From: Pholis gunnellus
Lineage: Eukaryota; Chordata; Actinopteri; Perciformes; Pholidae
Assembly (NCBI GenBank): GCA_910591455.2
Contig: OU342816.1
Span: 9,278,638-9,342,637, forward strand
DNA: 64,000 nucleotides
Direction of reading: 5' to 3'
Position numbers and translations under genes: made by a program. The notes below the pieces were generated by a model. The model did not search any database. It saw only the letters and a program-made list of their open reading frames with translations, and was not told the origin of the DNA. Positions 35,674 to 46,451 of this stretch are shown here, in pieces. The stretch's first letter is position 1, and each line of letters begins with the position of its first letter.

Positions 35674-36453
35674 ATAGTCACATTCATATGTCATCTACAG
35701 CTTGACATCCAAAAAGACAAAACAATTTTTTTATGTATATATCTATATTAAGGCATTGAGTTTTGCTCCTTCAATGATGCTGATACCTTTGTTACCTTTA
35801 TTTCCTGTTTGGGCGTCCGTAGGTGCAGCTGCCTTTCTCTGTAGAGTGGATTGTGGATCTGAGCAGGAATGACTTCCAACAGCTGCTGAAGCAACAGGTC
35901 TTTACACGGGAACAGCTGGAGTTCGTCCACGATATAAGACGGCGCAGCAAAAATCGCCTCGCAGCTCAGCGTTGCCGCAAGAGGAAACTAGACTGCATAC
36001 ATGATCTGCAGTGTGAAATCAACAAGCTGGTAAAAAAAACAACATGTTTTTGTTCAAATCAATACACTTTTATTAAGCACTTCTTGTTTACAGACATGTT
36101 AATCATGGTGTGTGTGTGTGTGTGTGTTCTGCGTTTCACAGAAGACAGAGAGGGAGAAACTGATGATGGAGAAGAGCCATTTGAGCCAGCTGAGGTCAAA
36201 AACATGTCACAGTGTCTCTGCATTATGCCAGAGGGTCTACAACGGAGCCAACCTGCAGCCAGAGCAGCTCCAGGTGTTGGCCCAATACACCTCCCCGAAC
36301 TGCCCTCTGTCCTCTTTCGTTCCTCGCATAGATGCACTCATTTCACAGCCTCAGGCTTCTATCTCCGCCTGCTTTGTCGGCCTTGATAAGCATATGGCGT
36401 CTGAGGCTTCAAAAAAGGATACAGTCACAGGTGATCGTCAACATTCCCTTTAG
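32315..36453 (+). CDS. bach1: BTB-bZIP transcription repressor BACH1 (gene-level entry, spliced)
   Basis: Coding exons 32315-32563, 32934-34382, 35823-36029 and 36142-36453 join in frame to 738 residues (human 736). BACH1 pairs with small Maf proteins at MARE/ARE sites, represses haem-oxygenase and other oxidative-stress genes, and is released by haem. Visible parts: BTB domain (about residues 15-135; C-D-V-T-V-V-V-E-G-Q-S-F-R-A-H-R-S), haem-regulatory Cys-Pro motifs at Cys225 (C-P-K-Y-R-K-F), Cys371, Cys508 (C-P-F) and Cys689 (N-C-P-L-S), an acidic D-S-E-T-E-T-E-G-D-S-E-S stretch, and the bZIP basic region near residues 605-625 (R-R-R-S-K-N-R...R-K-R-K-L-D-C) followed by leucine heptads. The tail after N-C-P-L-S is about half the human length. 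The a/b paralogue was not resolved. Confidence 0.96.
32564..32933 (+). other. bach1 intron
   Basis: A 370-bp AT-rich intron with a TTTTTTTCCAG acceptor; nothing else seen. Confidence 0.9.
32934..34382 (+). CDS. bach1: bach1 coding exon 2: end of BTB and central region
   Basis: 483 codons. It completes the BTB (G-F-E-P-L-L-K-F-A-Y-T-S-K-L) and carries the variable middle region with three Cys-Pro motifs. It then has R-S-A-V-E-R-V-V-A-E-H-L-A-K (human S-V-E-R-E-V-A-E-H-L-A-K) and the acidic stretch, ending R-A-R-Q before GTGAGC. Confidence 0.96.
34383..35822 (+). other. bach1 intron
   Basis: Holds two long (GT)n microsatellites, at 34610-34650 and 35608-35670. No exon is seen. Confidence 0.85.
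35608..35670 (+). repeat. (GT)n microsatellite, about 31 units
   Basis: Pure GT over roughly 62 bp, 150 bp before the bZIP exon. Confidence 0.95.
35823..36029 (+). CDS. bach1: bach1 coding exon 3: bZIP basic region
   Basis: 69 codons: L-S-R-N-D-F-Q-Q-L-L, H-D-I-R-R-R-S-K-N-R-L-A-A-Q-R-C-R-K-R-K-L-D-C and the first zipper heptads. The acceptor is GTCCGTAG and the donor GTAAAA. Nearly identical to human BACH1 across the basic region. Confidence 0.96.
36030..36141 (+). other. bach1 intron, 112 bp with (TG)n next to the acceptor
   Basis: A very short intron. A GTGTGTGTGTGTGTGTGT tract at 36108-36127 ends about 14 bp before the acceptor TTTCACAG. Confidence 0.9.
36142..36453 (+). CDS. bach1: bach1 coding exon 4: end of zipper and C-terminus
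   Basis: 103 codons plus TAG at 36451-36453. It encodes K-T-E-R-E-K-L, L-C-Q-R-V-Y-N-G-A-N-L-Q-P-E-Q-L-Q-V-L-A-Q-Y and N-C-P-L-S, matching human L-C-Q-K-V...S-S-E-Q-I-Q-I-L-A-K-Y and D-C-P-L-S. It ends only 48 residues after that Cys-Pro pair. Confidence 0.94.
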   Translation, partial: KTEREKLMMEKSHLSQLRSKTCHSVSALCQRVYNGANLQPEQLQVLAQYTSPNCPLSSFVPRIDALISQPQASISACFVGLDKHMASEASKKDTVTGDRQHSL

Positions 36454-37168
36454 ATACACACTCAGCGCACATACGTGCAACACATTACTAGTTGTTAAAC
36501 GGTTCCCACTCTATCCTACAATATTTAAAGACATTACCACAGATTATGGACTAAGTACAGGCTGCCTAGTAAGGTAATGGTATACTTGTGATACATTTAT
36601 AATGGGACGTTCATAATCATTATATATTCTCATTAATTCCTGCTAACTTTTCAATTTAAAACGTACAACTTAAATGAAGAGGTCAGGAATGTGTTCCAGG
36701 TGTCCAAAAGCATTCATTAACTTTTCCACCAAGATGACCTTCTGAAGCACATTTTTCACACTTTGCAAATGGATTGTTAGACTTCGTTTGTTGGTTAAAG
36801 CGGAATAGTATCTGCTTACAAATCAAGTCAGCCAGGGTCCATGATGAGAATGTTAATATTTTAGCACTGAGACAATCACAACTTTAATCAGAAAACAAAG
36901 CAAAGGGAACAATGGTCTCTTTATTTATAATGTGCTTCACTGCTTAATTACCTCAGGATAACATATGTACTTTAACTGTTTAACATTTTTATAAAGGTTC
37001 TCAGGTGTTAATAAGAACATTCAGCATACAATACCTCTTGCAGACAGTGCTGGCTCTCTTTTTAGAGTGCAACGCAAACCAGCATTTTGCACTAAAACCA
37101 TACAACACAACAAACATAATGCGGTATGTTTACCTTCTCGTCACATGCCTGGCAAAGATGTTTCAGAC

Positions 37169-37198
37169 TGTCATTGTGGTCGTCTGACCACAATGACA
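37169..37198 (+). other. Perfect hairpin: 13-bp arms, 4-nt loop
   Basis: Arms TGTCATTGTGGTC (37169-37181) and GACCACAATGACA (37186-37198) are exact reverse complements around GTCT. It would fold in a bach1 transcript reaching past 37.2 kb. Confidence 0.9.
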
Positions 37199-37993
37199 CA
37201 GCTCTCCTTGGTTGCTCTGAGCTTGACTTTGACTCACTTAAACAGACCTCAGGAATTTACCTAAAATGTTTAAAGTGCTGTCTAAAGTGCACCTTAGCAG
37301 AGCTTTTATGCTGAACATGAACAAAGCAGCTACACTTTTAGGAGAAAACGCTGCCTCACTCAGTGTGATGAAAATCATTCCCGTCATTTGTCCCACATTA
37401 TGTGTCTGCCCTGTATTGCGGCAGGTATTGGACTCTTTTTATATATGCTCTGGAAATATTGTGTTACCCAGAAACAACTTCATTATCTTTAACACCCTTA
37501 ATTAAATTACTGTCAAGGGTCAAGCGAACTATGTAGCATTACCATGCAGTACAAGCATATTGATGTGTATATTGTGTGTCTCCTGTACTATCAACGCCAC
37601 AGTTATGTTTATTAATTCTTTACTCCGTGTTTTGTAGTTCTTTTGACTTTCACCTAGTTTATCCCTGCTTATAGATCTTTGACACTCAGGACTCATTACA
37701 GAAAACCAGTTTGCAACCTCCTCATGATCCAGTTTCGCTGTATTATATATGCATATATGTATAGATTTCTTTACACCCCGTGATAATCACAACTGTGCAG
37801 CTGGTCTTACATTATTTGTGTAAATATGAAAATCAGTTATACATTGATTTTATGAGGACATTTTGAGTAACCACATTGTATTTTTGAGGACGTTATTGAT
37901 GGTTAATGACATAAGAAGTTTTTTTTTTCTCCCACCAAGCCGATCGCAGACTGCTCAGTCAAAGTGTAATGCATGATAAAGCTGGTGCTTATT

Positions 37994-38005
37994 GCCCTCT
38001 AGTGG
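37994..38005 (-). promoter_or_regulatory. CTCF-like core CCACTAGAGGGC (minus strand)
   Basis: The reverse complement of 37994-38005 fits every position of CCASYAGRKGGC. With the + strand motif at 26836 it forms a convergent pair around map3k7cl exon 4 and bach1. Motif match only. Confidence 0.45.
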
Positions 38006-38217
38006 CAGTGCCTGTGCACCCAATAGACTGAGAGCTGTATCGACGTTTACTACGATGTGTCTGCAGCACACATTGCTCTACGACTGCATTATTTTATTTT
38101 ATTTTATTGCATAAAAAGGACTGTATCTTTCTATCATAATGTCAAAATGGATTCCTGCATTTTTTTTAAGCAAAAGGGAAAAATAACCGACATGGAACAT
38201 TGAAAACAGAAAATAAA

Positions 38218-38965
38218 AAGCTCCAAACAGTAAAAGATGTTTACTATCATCCCTCAGTTGTGAAGATGATTCTTAGTGCAATGCATTATGAAATATTATA
38301 TATATTAAAAAAAAGAAACAGTAACGTTAATGAGATGTAAAATCGGTCAGTGTTCAGTTTGAGGGATAGCTCAGCTCATAAGGTTTTCAGAAGACTCATC
38401 TTTCAACTAGGACGGATACTGTATATTAATGATTGAATACTGCACTTAGTCTTTCATGTTTCTCCCTCCTGAATCTCATTCACCCTCTCCCACATAGCCT
38501 CATCTCTGTTACCTTTTAAGTTTCTCTTTTTTTCACTATTTCTTCAGGCCTCCTCTCCCCCTCTGTCTGTCTCTGGAGGCTATTTTAATTACGCAGAGAC
38601 TGCAGTTTCATCCCTCAATTTTCTTTTATGTGAGCAAACATAACGTAATAGCTCCCCAGATGATTACGAAACTATACTAAGATCTGTGAATCACAGTAAT
38701 GCTGGTCATTCTCACTAGCTATTCATGAACGTATCATAAAGAGAGAATTAAAGGAAGACCCCCGGGTGGCAAAGGTCAAGCAGGTCAACTTGGCCTAATA
38801 GATTATGGCACCAGGGAGTGGGAACCAAGAGTCGCCGAGGTCCCAGGGCTTAAGGATGAGAAAGTCACCCTAATAAAGGTAATTTGCTTGGGAAAGCATG
38901 CATGTTCACACGCTGTAATTAAGTTTCAAATCCAGTCATTCTCAAGTGGTTGCACTTCATTTTAA

Positions 38966-38996
<31 letters not shown>

Positions 38997-39526
38997 CTGT
39001 TTCTACAGCTAAATCCAACAGCGTTTATATTTGTTGTTTTTCGGTAGAAATGAGACATCTTGGGGAAACACACTATATGAGTCATGTCTCCTTATTAGGC
39101 CATACAAGTCCAGTTAATATGATTAGAAATAAAGGAGTGTGCATTGCCTGCGCTGTTACTAATGTGACAACAGATGGCACCACACGAGCAGTTACTGATG
39201 GTGAGAGCAGGGCAAAAGACTCTTGATCAGATCAGATTAGGTTTCTTCTATCCTCTTCTTGTCGCTGCATTACGTAAATTGCCTCATGGTCTCCACGTGA
39301 TTAAGCCGGCTGAATGGGTTTTGATCTTATCGAGTTATCATTCATGATACGTGTGAATTCTGTCTGGAAAATATTGAAAAGGACGTCGAATGTGACCTGT
39401 TTAATGCGTTTGCTTCTGTTTACCTGCTTGCACCTTTGTTGAGCTGCCTGTCTTATGTTGCTGTGAGATTTGTGTATTGCTTTTCTCCCATCTCATTTTC
39501 TTCTCTTGCTAACTGCTTCTCTCTTC

Positions 39527-39559
<33 letters not shown>

Positions 39560-41810
39560 CCTCTGAGAGAATATGTGGGTGTTTTCTGTAGGTGGTTCTT
39601 TGGCAGAGCCTGAGCACAAAAGAGAACACAATATGCTGGGATAGTAATCCAAGTAATGAAGAGTTAGATCTGTGCCAGCTGTTGTCATGGGAAGAGTTAA
39701 TGGACCAAAACTTTGAGAATATTGTTACCAAATTGAAATGAATGTTTAATTGTAGTGTTTTGTTTTTAATTGCATCAATGACACCCACTCTCACAACAAC
39801 AGATTGTTTCTTAAAGGAGTGTGTAGGATTTTTAGGCATCTAGCGGTGAGGTTGCAGATTGCATCCAACTAGTACCTCTCCGCTCACCCCTCCCTTTCCA
39901 AGCGTGTCTGAGAACTACGGTGGCCTTCAGGTAACGTAAAAACTCAAAAGGCTCTCGCCAAAGCCAGTGTTTGGTTGGTCCGTTCTGGGCTACTTTAGAA
40001 ACACGTCGGTACAACATGGCGGACTCCATGAAGAGGTCCTGTGCCCCGTGTAGATACGAAGGGCTAATTCTAAACTAACAATAACATAATGCATTCTTAG
40101 TTTCAGGTTTTTATAAACGAATGAACACAGTTATGAATATTATGTTCAGTTTCTGCCAATACGTCCCCGTTCGTTTAGATGAATTCAGAAGACAACATTC
40201 TTCCAAAGTGGATATACTGTATGGCGCTTTTGGATCAGTTGATGGATTGTTGGTGGTGATGTTTCTAACATGAGCCAAGAGCAGACGACCAAATCTAATC
40301 CCTCAGGCAGAGAATAATCCAAGCAGTCATGTGGCTTCCTAATGAGAACCTGAAGGTCCTTGATCAGTGAGGAGACACACACACACACACACACTACTAC
40401 AGTGTGTATGAGCTATAGTAATCATACTGTAAAAAGGGTTGTTCCAGGTTAAAGTTAAATGGCAAAAGTACACATTGTGGTCACATTATTGTGTGAAAAA
40501 ACAGGGACATGTGATACGATTGAATTTATTTTTTACTACTTTACACTAAATATTGAAAAGAACAATGCACAAAAGGTGTAATCAGCAGTTTGTCTCAGTT
40601 CATTTGTGAGACAACACATTCTATTGTAGCGCTACACAGAATGTGGGTGTGTGTGTGCATGCAGTTCTTCCTAGGATAGTGTAATATCATGCTGATATCC
40701 CACCACGTCACACGCCCTCATGATAAGCCCAACTAACAATGTGAAATTGTAATCCTGTGCAGAGGTCATTGTTCAGTCCCATCAGGCCCCTAATGTGCAT
40801 GATGACCACCAAGAACTCACACAAGAACACATGACGCTGCTGTGATCAGGCGTATGAATACTGTGCAAGCACTGCTGACAAACAGCAGCCGGAGGACACA
40901 ATGTAGCACACACGTCATTAAACATTTCCTGTACATTTGTCTCAATGGCAACAGTCCACATAATGCAATTGATTTTATACAAGTCTGGCACATTGGACAC
41001 CCAAGGATTTGAGTCACAAACACAAAACTTCACTGTCTTAAGTTACACTAAGAAAAAAAGACAACATTGAGCAAAGTGGGTTCAATCACCTTGACTTTTA
41101 CAGACATAGGACCAAGTCAAACAGAGGTGCAAGGTCGCCAAAAAGAGGGAAACAACTTTGTTGTAAGATCAATACAAAATACAACATCTCTGGGTGTGTA
41201 GTCCAGCCTGTGCGGGTTTATATAATATGCTGCAAATACTGTAGGCTATGTGAATCCGATAATGAGAGAAATAGGGAGAAGAGGGGCTGGGGACATATAC
41301 TGCGAAAGAAAGACACTGAAAGCGGCCACATTTCGAGAGGACGGAGAATTTTTCATGATACAAACAATAAGGATGGAGTGTATAGTGGGAGAGGAGAAAA
41401 GGTCATGTAAAAAAGATACAAGGACAGGGAGGGAGAGTGTGTGGGTATGGGTGTGTGTGTGCTATGGGAATAGCTTCTCACGGATGTTGAGGATAACTAT
41501 GAAAAATGATCTAGTTACCATGGATACAGAGGGTTAGGCTTTGGCAAGTGAACTCATGAGAAAGTCCAGTTTACATCCAGACAATCACCATTTTCCTTCT
41601 GGTGACAAAAAAAAACCCCCCCGGAGATGCACAAATAAATAAATGAATGACTTTGGTTGAATGTTGCAGTAAGATATAATGGTTATGGAAGTGACCTTTG
41701 TGCAGAAGGACAACCACGCTCTTCCACTAACAAACAATCATGTCTAACAAACCTCAACCTGAACTACGACAGTGGAACTAGAAAAAGACTAGTAACACTA
41801 AAGCTCCAGG

Positions 41811-41860
<50 letters not shown>

Positions 41861-42694
41861 TCAACTGTCGTCCTTTCTTTGCCTCCAACCAAGTTGTTGC
41901 TATAAATACAAATGTGTTGCGACTTTGTCAGTAGTATGAAAGGTTTTACACAAAATAACACAATACATTAACTAGCATTACTCTCATAAAAGCATGTAAA
42001 TAACTTAAACTCATAATAAAAAACCATGCATGTGCAAAATTCACATAATTACACAGTCAATATTGCTTTCTTTGGCTCTGGCAGAATAAACTGTATGTCA
42101 GTCTCTTGCACCGAGTTACGGTGGAGGTCAATAGAGAGAGAACAGCATCACAATCACAGTGGCTTGAAATGGTGAGGAACCAAAAACACAACTCCTGTTT
42201 GCCTTTGGGGCGTGTTGCATCAGGCACGTTTGGAGCATTTTCTCCGTTTGTTCAGTTTGGTGCAGCACGTTGAGTGACAGTTGCCAGAACTTCTCCAGGT
42301 GAACTTAGAAGAGCGTGTAATCTTGAGCAGCTGAAAAGAACAGCTCCCGGTTTTTTTTACGTTTAATAACCATGCCAAAGAGCAATAGAAAAGGGCTGAA
42401 GTTATACTTGTTTGTCTGCCAAAAGAACTTTTAACTCACAGCATGATGATGAGTCACTAAAAGTCGTGCTTCTTACTTCTTAGTCCATGTGATTTTACTT
42501 TACAAACTCTGTCTCTCTTGTAATTGGGCACTGAGAACACAAACAAACCACAAACACTCACCGAAATAAAATCTTCCACCCTGGTTTGGACCAAAGAGGC
42601 CGATCTGTACTGTGTGTACTTAGATTTCTTTGAAAAGCTGGGTGGTGTGCCTGTCCCTCTTTGTACTACTGTCTTTCCATTCTGTCTCTTATCC
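38218..42694. other. Intergenic between bach1 and rab38 (convergent genes)
   Basis: Contains (GT)n at 38970-38996, (CT)n at 39529-39556, an interspersed repeat at 39815-40180, (CA)n at 40377-40394, and (GT)n at 41812-41841. The right part probably includes the rab38 3' UTR: a minus-strand AATAAA is at 40525-40530. A complex block at about 38560-38880 has no recognised identity. No gene is seen. Confidence 0.6.
39815..40180. repeat. Interspersed repeat (AAAGGAGTGTGTAGGATTT...TTTCTGCCAATACGTCCCC)
   Basis: The start AAGGAGTGTGTAGGATTTTTA, the interior TGGTTGGTCCGTTCTGGGCTAC and ACATGGCGGACTCCATGAAGA, and the end TTTCTGCCAATACGTCCCC are all words of a non-autonomous element common in percomorph fish. 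The family name is not assigned. Confidence 0.7.
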
Positions 42695-42844
42695 TCATTT
42701 AAAGCAGCCAGAGCAGCTCATCTGCCTGTCGGAGTGAAGCTGAGGTGAGATGGTGTCTGGTATCACGCTTTTCAGGATGTCATTCTCTGTGGCCATGATG
42801 TGCTTTACCAGGAGGTTTGCAGCTTCAACGATATTGAGATTATC
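42695..42844 (-). CDS. rab38: rab38 coding exon 3 (terminal)
   Basis: Encodes D-N-L-N-I-V-E-A-A-N-L-L-V-K-H-I-M-A-T-E-N-D-I-L, matching human E-N-I-N-I-D-E-A...L-V-K-H-I-L-A-N-E-C-D-L. It ends S-C-S-G-C-F-K and TGA (42695-42697). The acceptor is CTTTTAG. Confidence 0.92.
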   Translation of the reverse strand, partial: DNLNIVEAANLLVKHIMATENDILKSVIPDTISPQLHSDRQMSCSGCFK

Positions 42845-45800
42845 CTAAAAGAGAGAGAAAACGGTCAGGCAATGGGTCTATCATTTGTATTTACTTCTCT
42901 TTTATAGTCTGTCGAGTTTAAGTATTGTTTCACATTAGTATTTCCTGAATTATATATCCTGTCTGACATTTTGATTGAAGAAATTGTGTCAAGTAACCGA
43001 AGTAAACATACCATTTATGTGCTATTGGAAAACATGATTTTAATGGATCTGTTTGGGAGAGTTTCTAAAACAATCATCTCAGCTATGTCAGTAAAGCACA
43101 ATGTTCCAGCTTCAGCTGCCGTGCCGTTAGTATGCATCCTGTGCAGGCGTTAACCTACAGCATGTTCTAAATGTGGGTAACTAGCATGCTATCATCTTCA
43201 TGTGATTAACACCATGTGTGCACCTTAATGTGTCTGAAACTACTTCAAATGAATGCTGTAAAAAAAAAAAAAAAAATTCTAACTGCTACCAAAGAAGAAC
43301 GTGTATGTCTGTTTGCATAGCACTATACTTCTGACATTTATGGCTGAACCTGCACCTCATAACCTTTGACCTTTTAGAATGTTGAGTCTTGGTGCCACGG
43401 GAATGGCAGCGCACTTATGCAGCGCCTGCCTCCAACACATTAGTGTCAACAGAGGATGTGTTTATAGCTGCGTGTAAGTACTGCAGAGATTTTGGATCAG
43501 TGTGTGGAACGAGGTTAATTCAAATTGCCACGCATTACAGAAACGTATGTTTTGTTTAGATTATTTGGCAGCTCAGTCCTTACAAACATGTACTGTACAG
43601 AAAGAAATTGTTCAAATATAAATGTGTTTGAAATTCTAGTCAAGCATGCCCTATATTATAAATACTATAATATACATGTGATGCACAAAATACCTAGAAT
43701 TTTCTATTGGTTAACTATTTTTCCTTTGCTTGGAAGCAGAACTCTTTTTTTGAACACCAGGCAGATAAATCAGTTAACAATCCTCTAACACGTTTAACTA
43801 AAATAACTTGTTTTGACCCTGCTTTTCAAATTCCTCACGCAGAGCCACTTTCCATGAGGATATGAAATTCCAGTTGGCTCTGTGGGGATGTTTTTCACTG
43901 ACAGTAGAGATCATCTCCCAATCAGGTCACTTCAGAGCGTGTCAGCCGCTCACTGCAAAGGCCTACCATCTGGCCCATTCATTAACATGTTGATGAATAG
44001 AGCAATGCTTTGATGTTTTGGGAGACACATAAATTTGCGTTCTTTAATTATATGAAAAGATCGACCCTCTCACGTCAAATATGAAGCTAAAGCCCTAGGC
44101 CAGTTAGCTTAGCATGAAGACTAGAAACAGGGGGAAAACAGCTAGCCTGGCTCTGTCTGAAGGTAAGGTATACAATCCGCAAACCACCACCTCTAAAGCC
44201 CAGCCAAGAAAAACACCTGCTCATGATCACCCATGAAACCAAAATTGCTTGTTGTTTTAACACTTAAAGATGCACCTGAGCGGAAGTTGTCGCTAGGTTT
44301 GGGGCTAACCCCCTTTACCCTAATCAGCAGGTGGCAAGACAGACATGGGAACTGGGCTTGGGTATAGAGAAATTGTAACATTTATAAATAGCATAAACTA
44401 TACACATTGCACTGCTACGTTCTTACGTGCCTGATGGCATGTACTTTGAGTATAACACGTTATATGCGCTTTTATGACATTTTTCTAACATACTAAATGG
44501 TACTATGACTATTTACTTGCATACTTTATATGATGTTTTTATGACATACTATACTATAACTTATGACATATATGACGTTTTTATTAAAAAAATGTCATCA
44601 CATCCTATACTGTGACTTTTGAGACATTTTTTCATCACATACTTATACAATGACTTTATTATTGATGATGTTTTTCTGGCATACTATACGGCATATTTAT
44701 GATGTGCGACCGATGCTTATGCCTGTGAGTCAACCAGGCTTGCTGTTTCGCTCTATTTCCAGTCGTTATGCTAAGCTAAGCTAAGCATCTTCCTGTTCCA
44801 GGTTCACGTTTACAGACAGATAGAAGATATAAGAATACCTCAGCCCTGGTCTCACCTTAGCCGAGGTCTCAAACCACCCGACAAAGCCGTGGTCCTTGCA
44901 GAACTGGTCCATTTTGATGCCGTTGTTGGTCAACTCCCTGCCCTGGTCGCACTTGTTAGCCAGGAGCACAGTGGCAATGCTCTGTCCATTAGTCAGCAGT
45001 AGTTTGGAGTCCAGGTCCTCTTTCCACTTGATGACGGCCTCAAAGGTTGTGGACCGTGTCACATCAAACACTATGAAGGCTCCCATGGCTTCACGGTAGT
45101 ACACTCGTGTCATGTTTCCAAAACGTTCCTGACCTGTGATGAACGAACACACGCACACAGGGAGCTTCATTCATGAGTGTGGCAACACTGTTATTGTGTC
45201 AGCCATCAGTTTGATAAGAGCCTCGCATTGTTTTGCAGCAAAACAGCTAATGCAGCAGAGCCTGCATCTTAATGAAACAGCACATTCCTGTGGTCTTACT
45301 GTCACGTTGCACTTAACTAGATGGTCAATGCAACCGCTTGTTCCCCGCTGATAATAGGCCTACTTAAATTACACCTGTAATGCCTGACTTGTTATGAAAA
45401 TAAACTTCTGTCCCAGACTGTAGCGGTATTCTTATAATAAAATATAACCACGTAGAATGTCTGTGTTCAGCTATGCATGTATGTGTGTTCATCCATGCTT
45501 GAGTATTGTGCCGGGAATAGAAATTAGGTGCTTGAGGTGCAAGTTAGAACAGCTGTCAACAAGACACTCCCCTGGGGGAGCTCTGCTGTCGAATGAGAGT
45601 ACTTGTTGGTCCAAAACTGAGCGTGTGCCGTGTAGGTGTGTACATCCTGCTTGTTTTACATACTTTGCCCTCTCAGCAGAAAATGTACATGGTTAATAAA
45701 TATTAACTCGTGAGAGTCCATTTTGGCTTCGCTAGAAACACTTCTGACAAGACAAAACGCTGCCTCATGAGTAAGAGGAAACGGAAAATCGGACAGGTCG

Positions 45801-46413
45801 TGGATGGGGAACTTCCCCCTTTCGTGCAAGAAAACACACGACTTTCATTGCTCACAAGGAACCCTCGTGTGCAGACAGACACACGCATCACACATGCCAC
45901 TTGACACGCTGTCATTCAGGAAATATATGGCGCAATTTACAGCTTTACATTACTTCAAAGTACAACATGTGAAATGTACCACTCCGTAGAGTATAATAAA
46001 CCAGAATTCCTCAGCCCCTACTTAGTCTTATCCCTGCTCCTCCTCACAAGGATAAAGTTAAAGCAGGTAGATGAGACTAAATCAGATGTGACATATAATT
46101 GCATTTGACCGCTTGAAGCATGTGTCTCTGCATGTGAGTGACTAATGATGTTTAGCTTTTTATTTTGGCTACAATGACACCCATGTGACTGGCCCTTAAA
46201 ATCTCCCTCACGTGGGCCTAATCACGTGAAGCAGCATCATACCTTTCAATGAATGACCGAATGACAGTGTGCTGGTCTTCCCTAAGCACCATTGGCATTG
46301 TGAGCATGTAGCTCAACTCACAACAAAATCACGTACACGATAACTAAGGTTTGTACAGAGTTCAAAAGTATCCTCTCAATAAAGATCTGGCCAGAAAGCC
46401 AGATGTTTGTGTA

Positions 46414-46451
<38 letters not shown>

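Larger units (their letters stand above)
36454..38217 (+). other. Probable bach1 3' UTR
   Basis: The likeliest end is the AATAAA at 38212-38217. It contains a perfect hairpin at 37169-37198 and a CTCF-like motif on the opposite strand at 37994-38005. The extent is inferred from the poly(A) signal only. Confidence 0.45.
42845..44855 (-). other. rab38 intron 2
   Basis: Contains a composite repeat (44040-44825), with satellite block B inside it, that ends about 30 bp from the exon 2 donor. An A homopolymer lies near 43260-43277. Confidence 0.8.

Noticed and set aside
37169..37198. Iron-responsive element in bach1
   Set aside because: The loop is GTCT and there is no bulged C; it does not fit the CAGTGN loop rule.
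45703..45915. Paired open frames on both strands in rab38 intron 1
   Set aside because: Short, no domain, and inside an intron with clear flanking exons.
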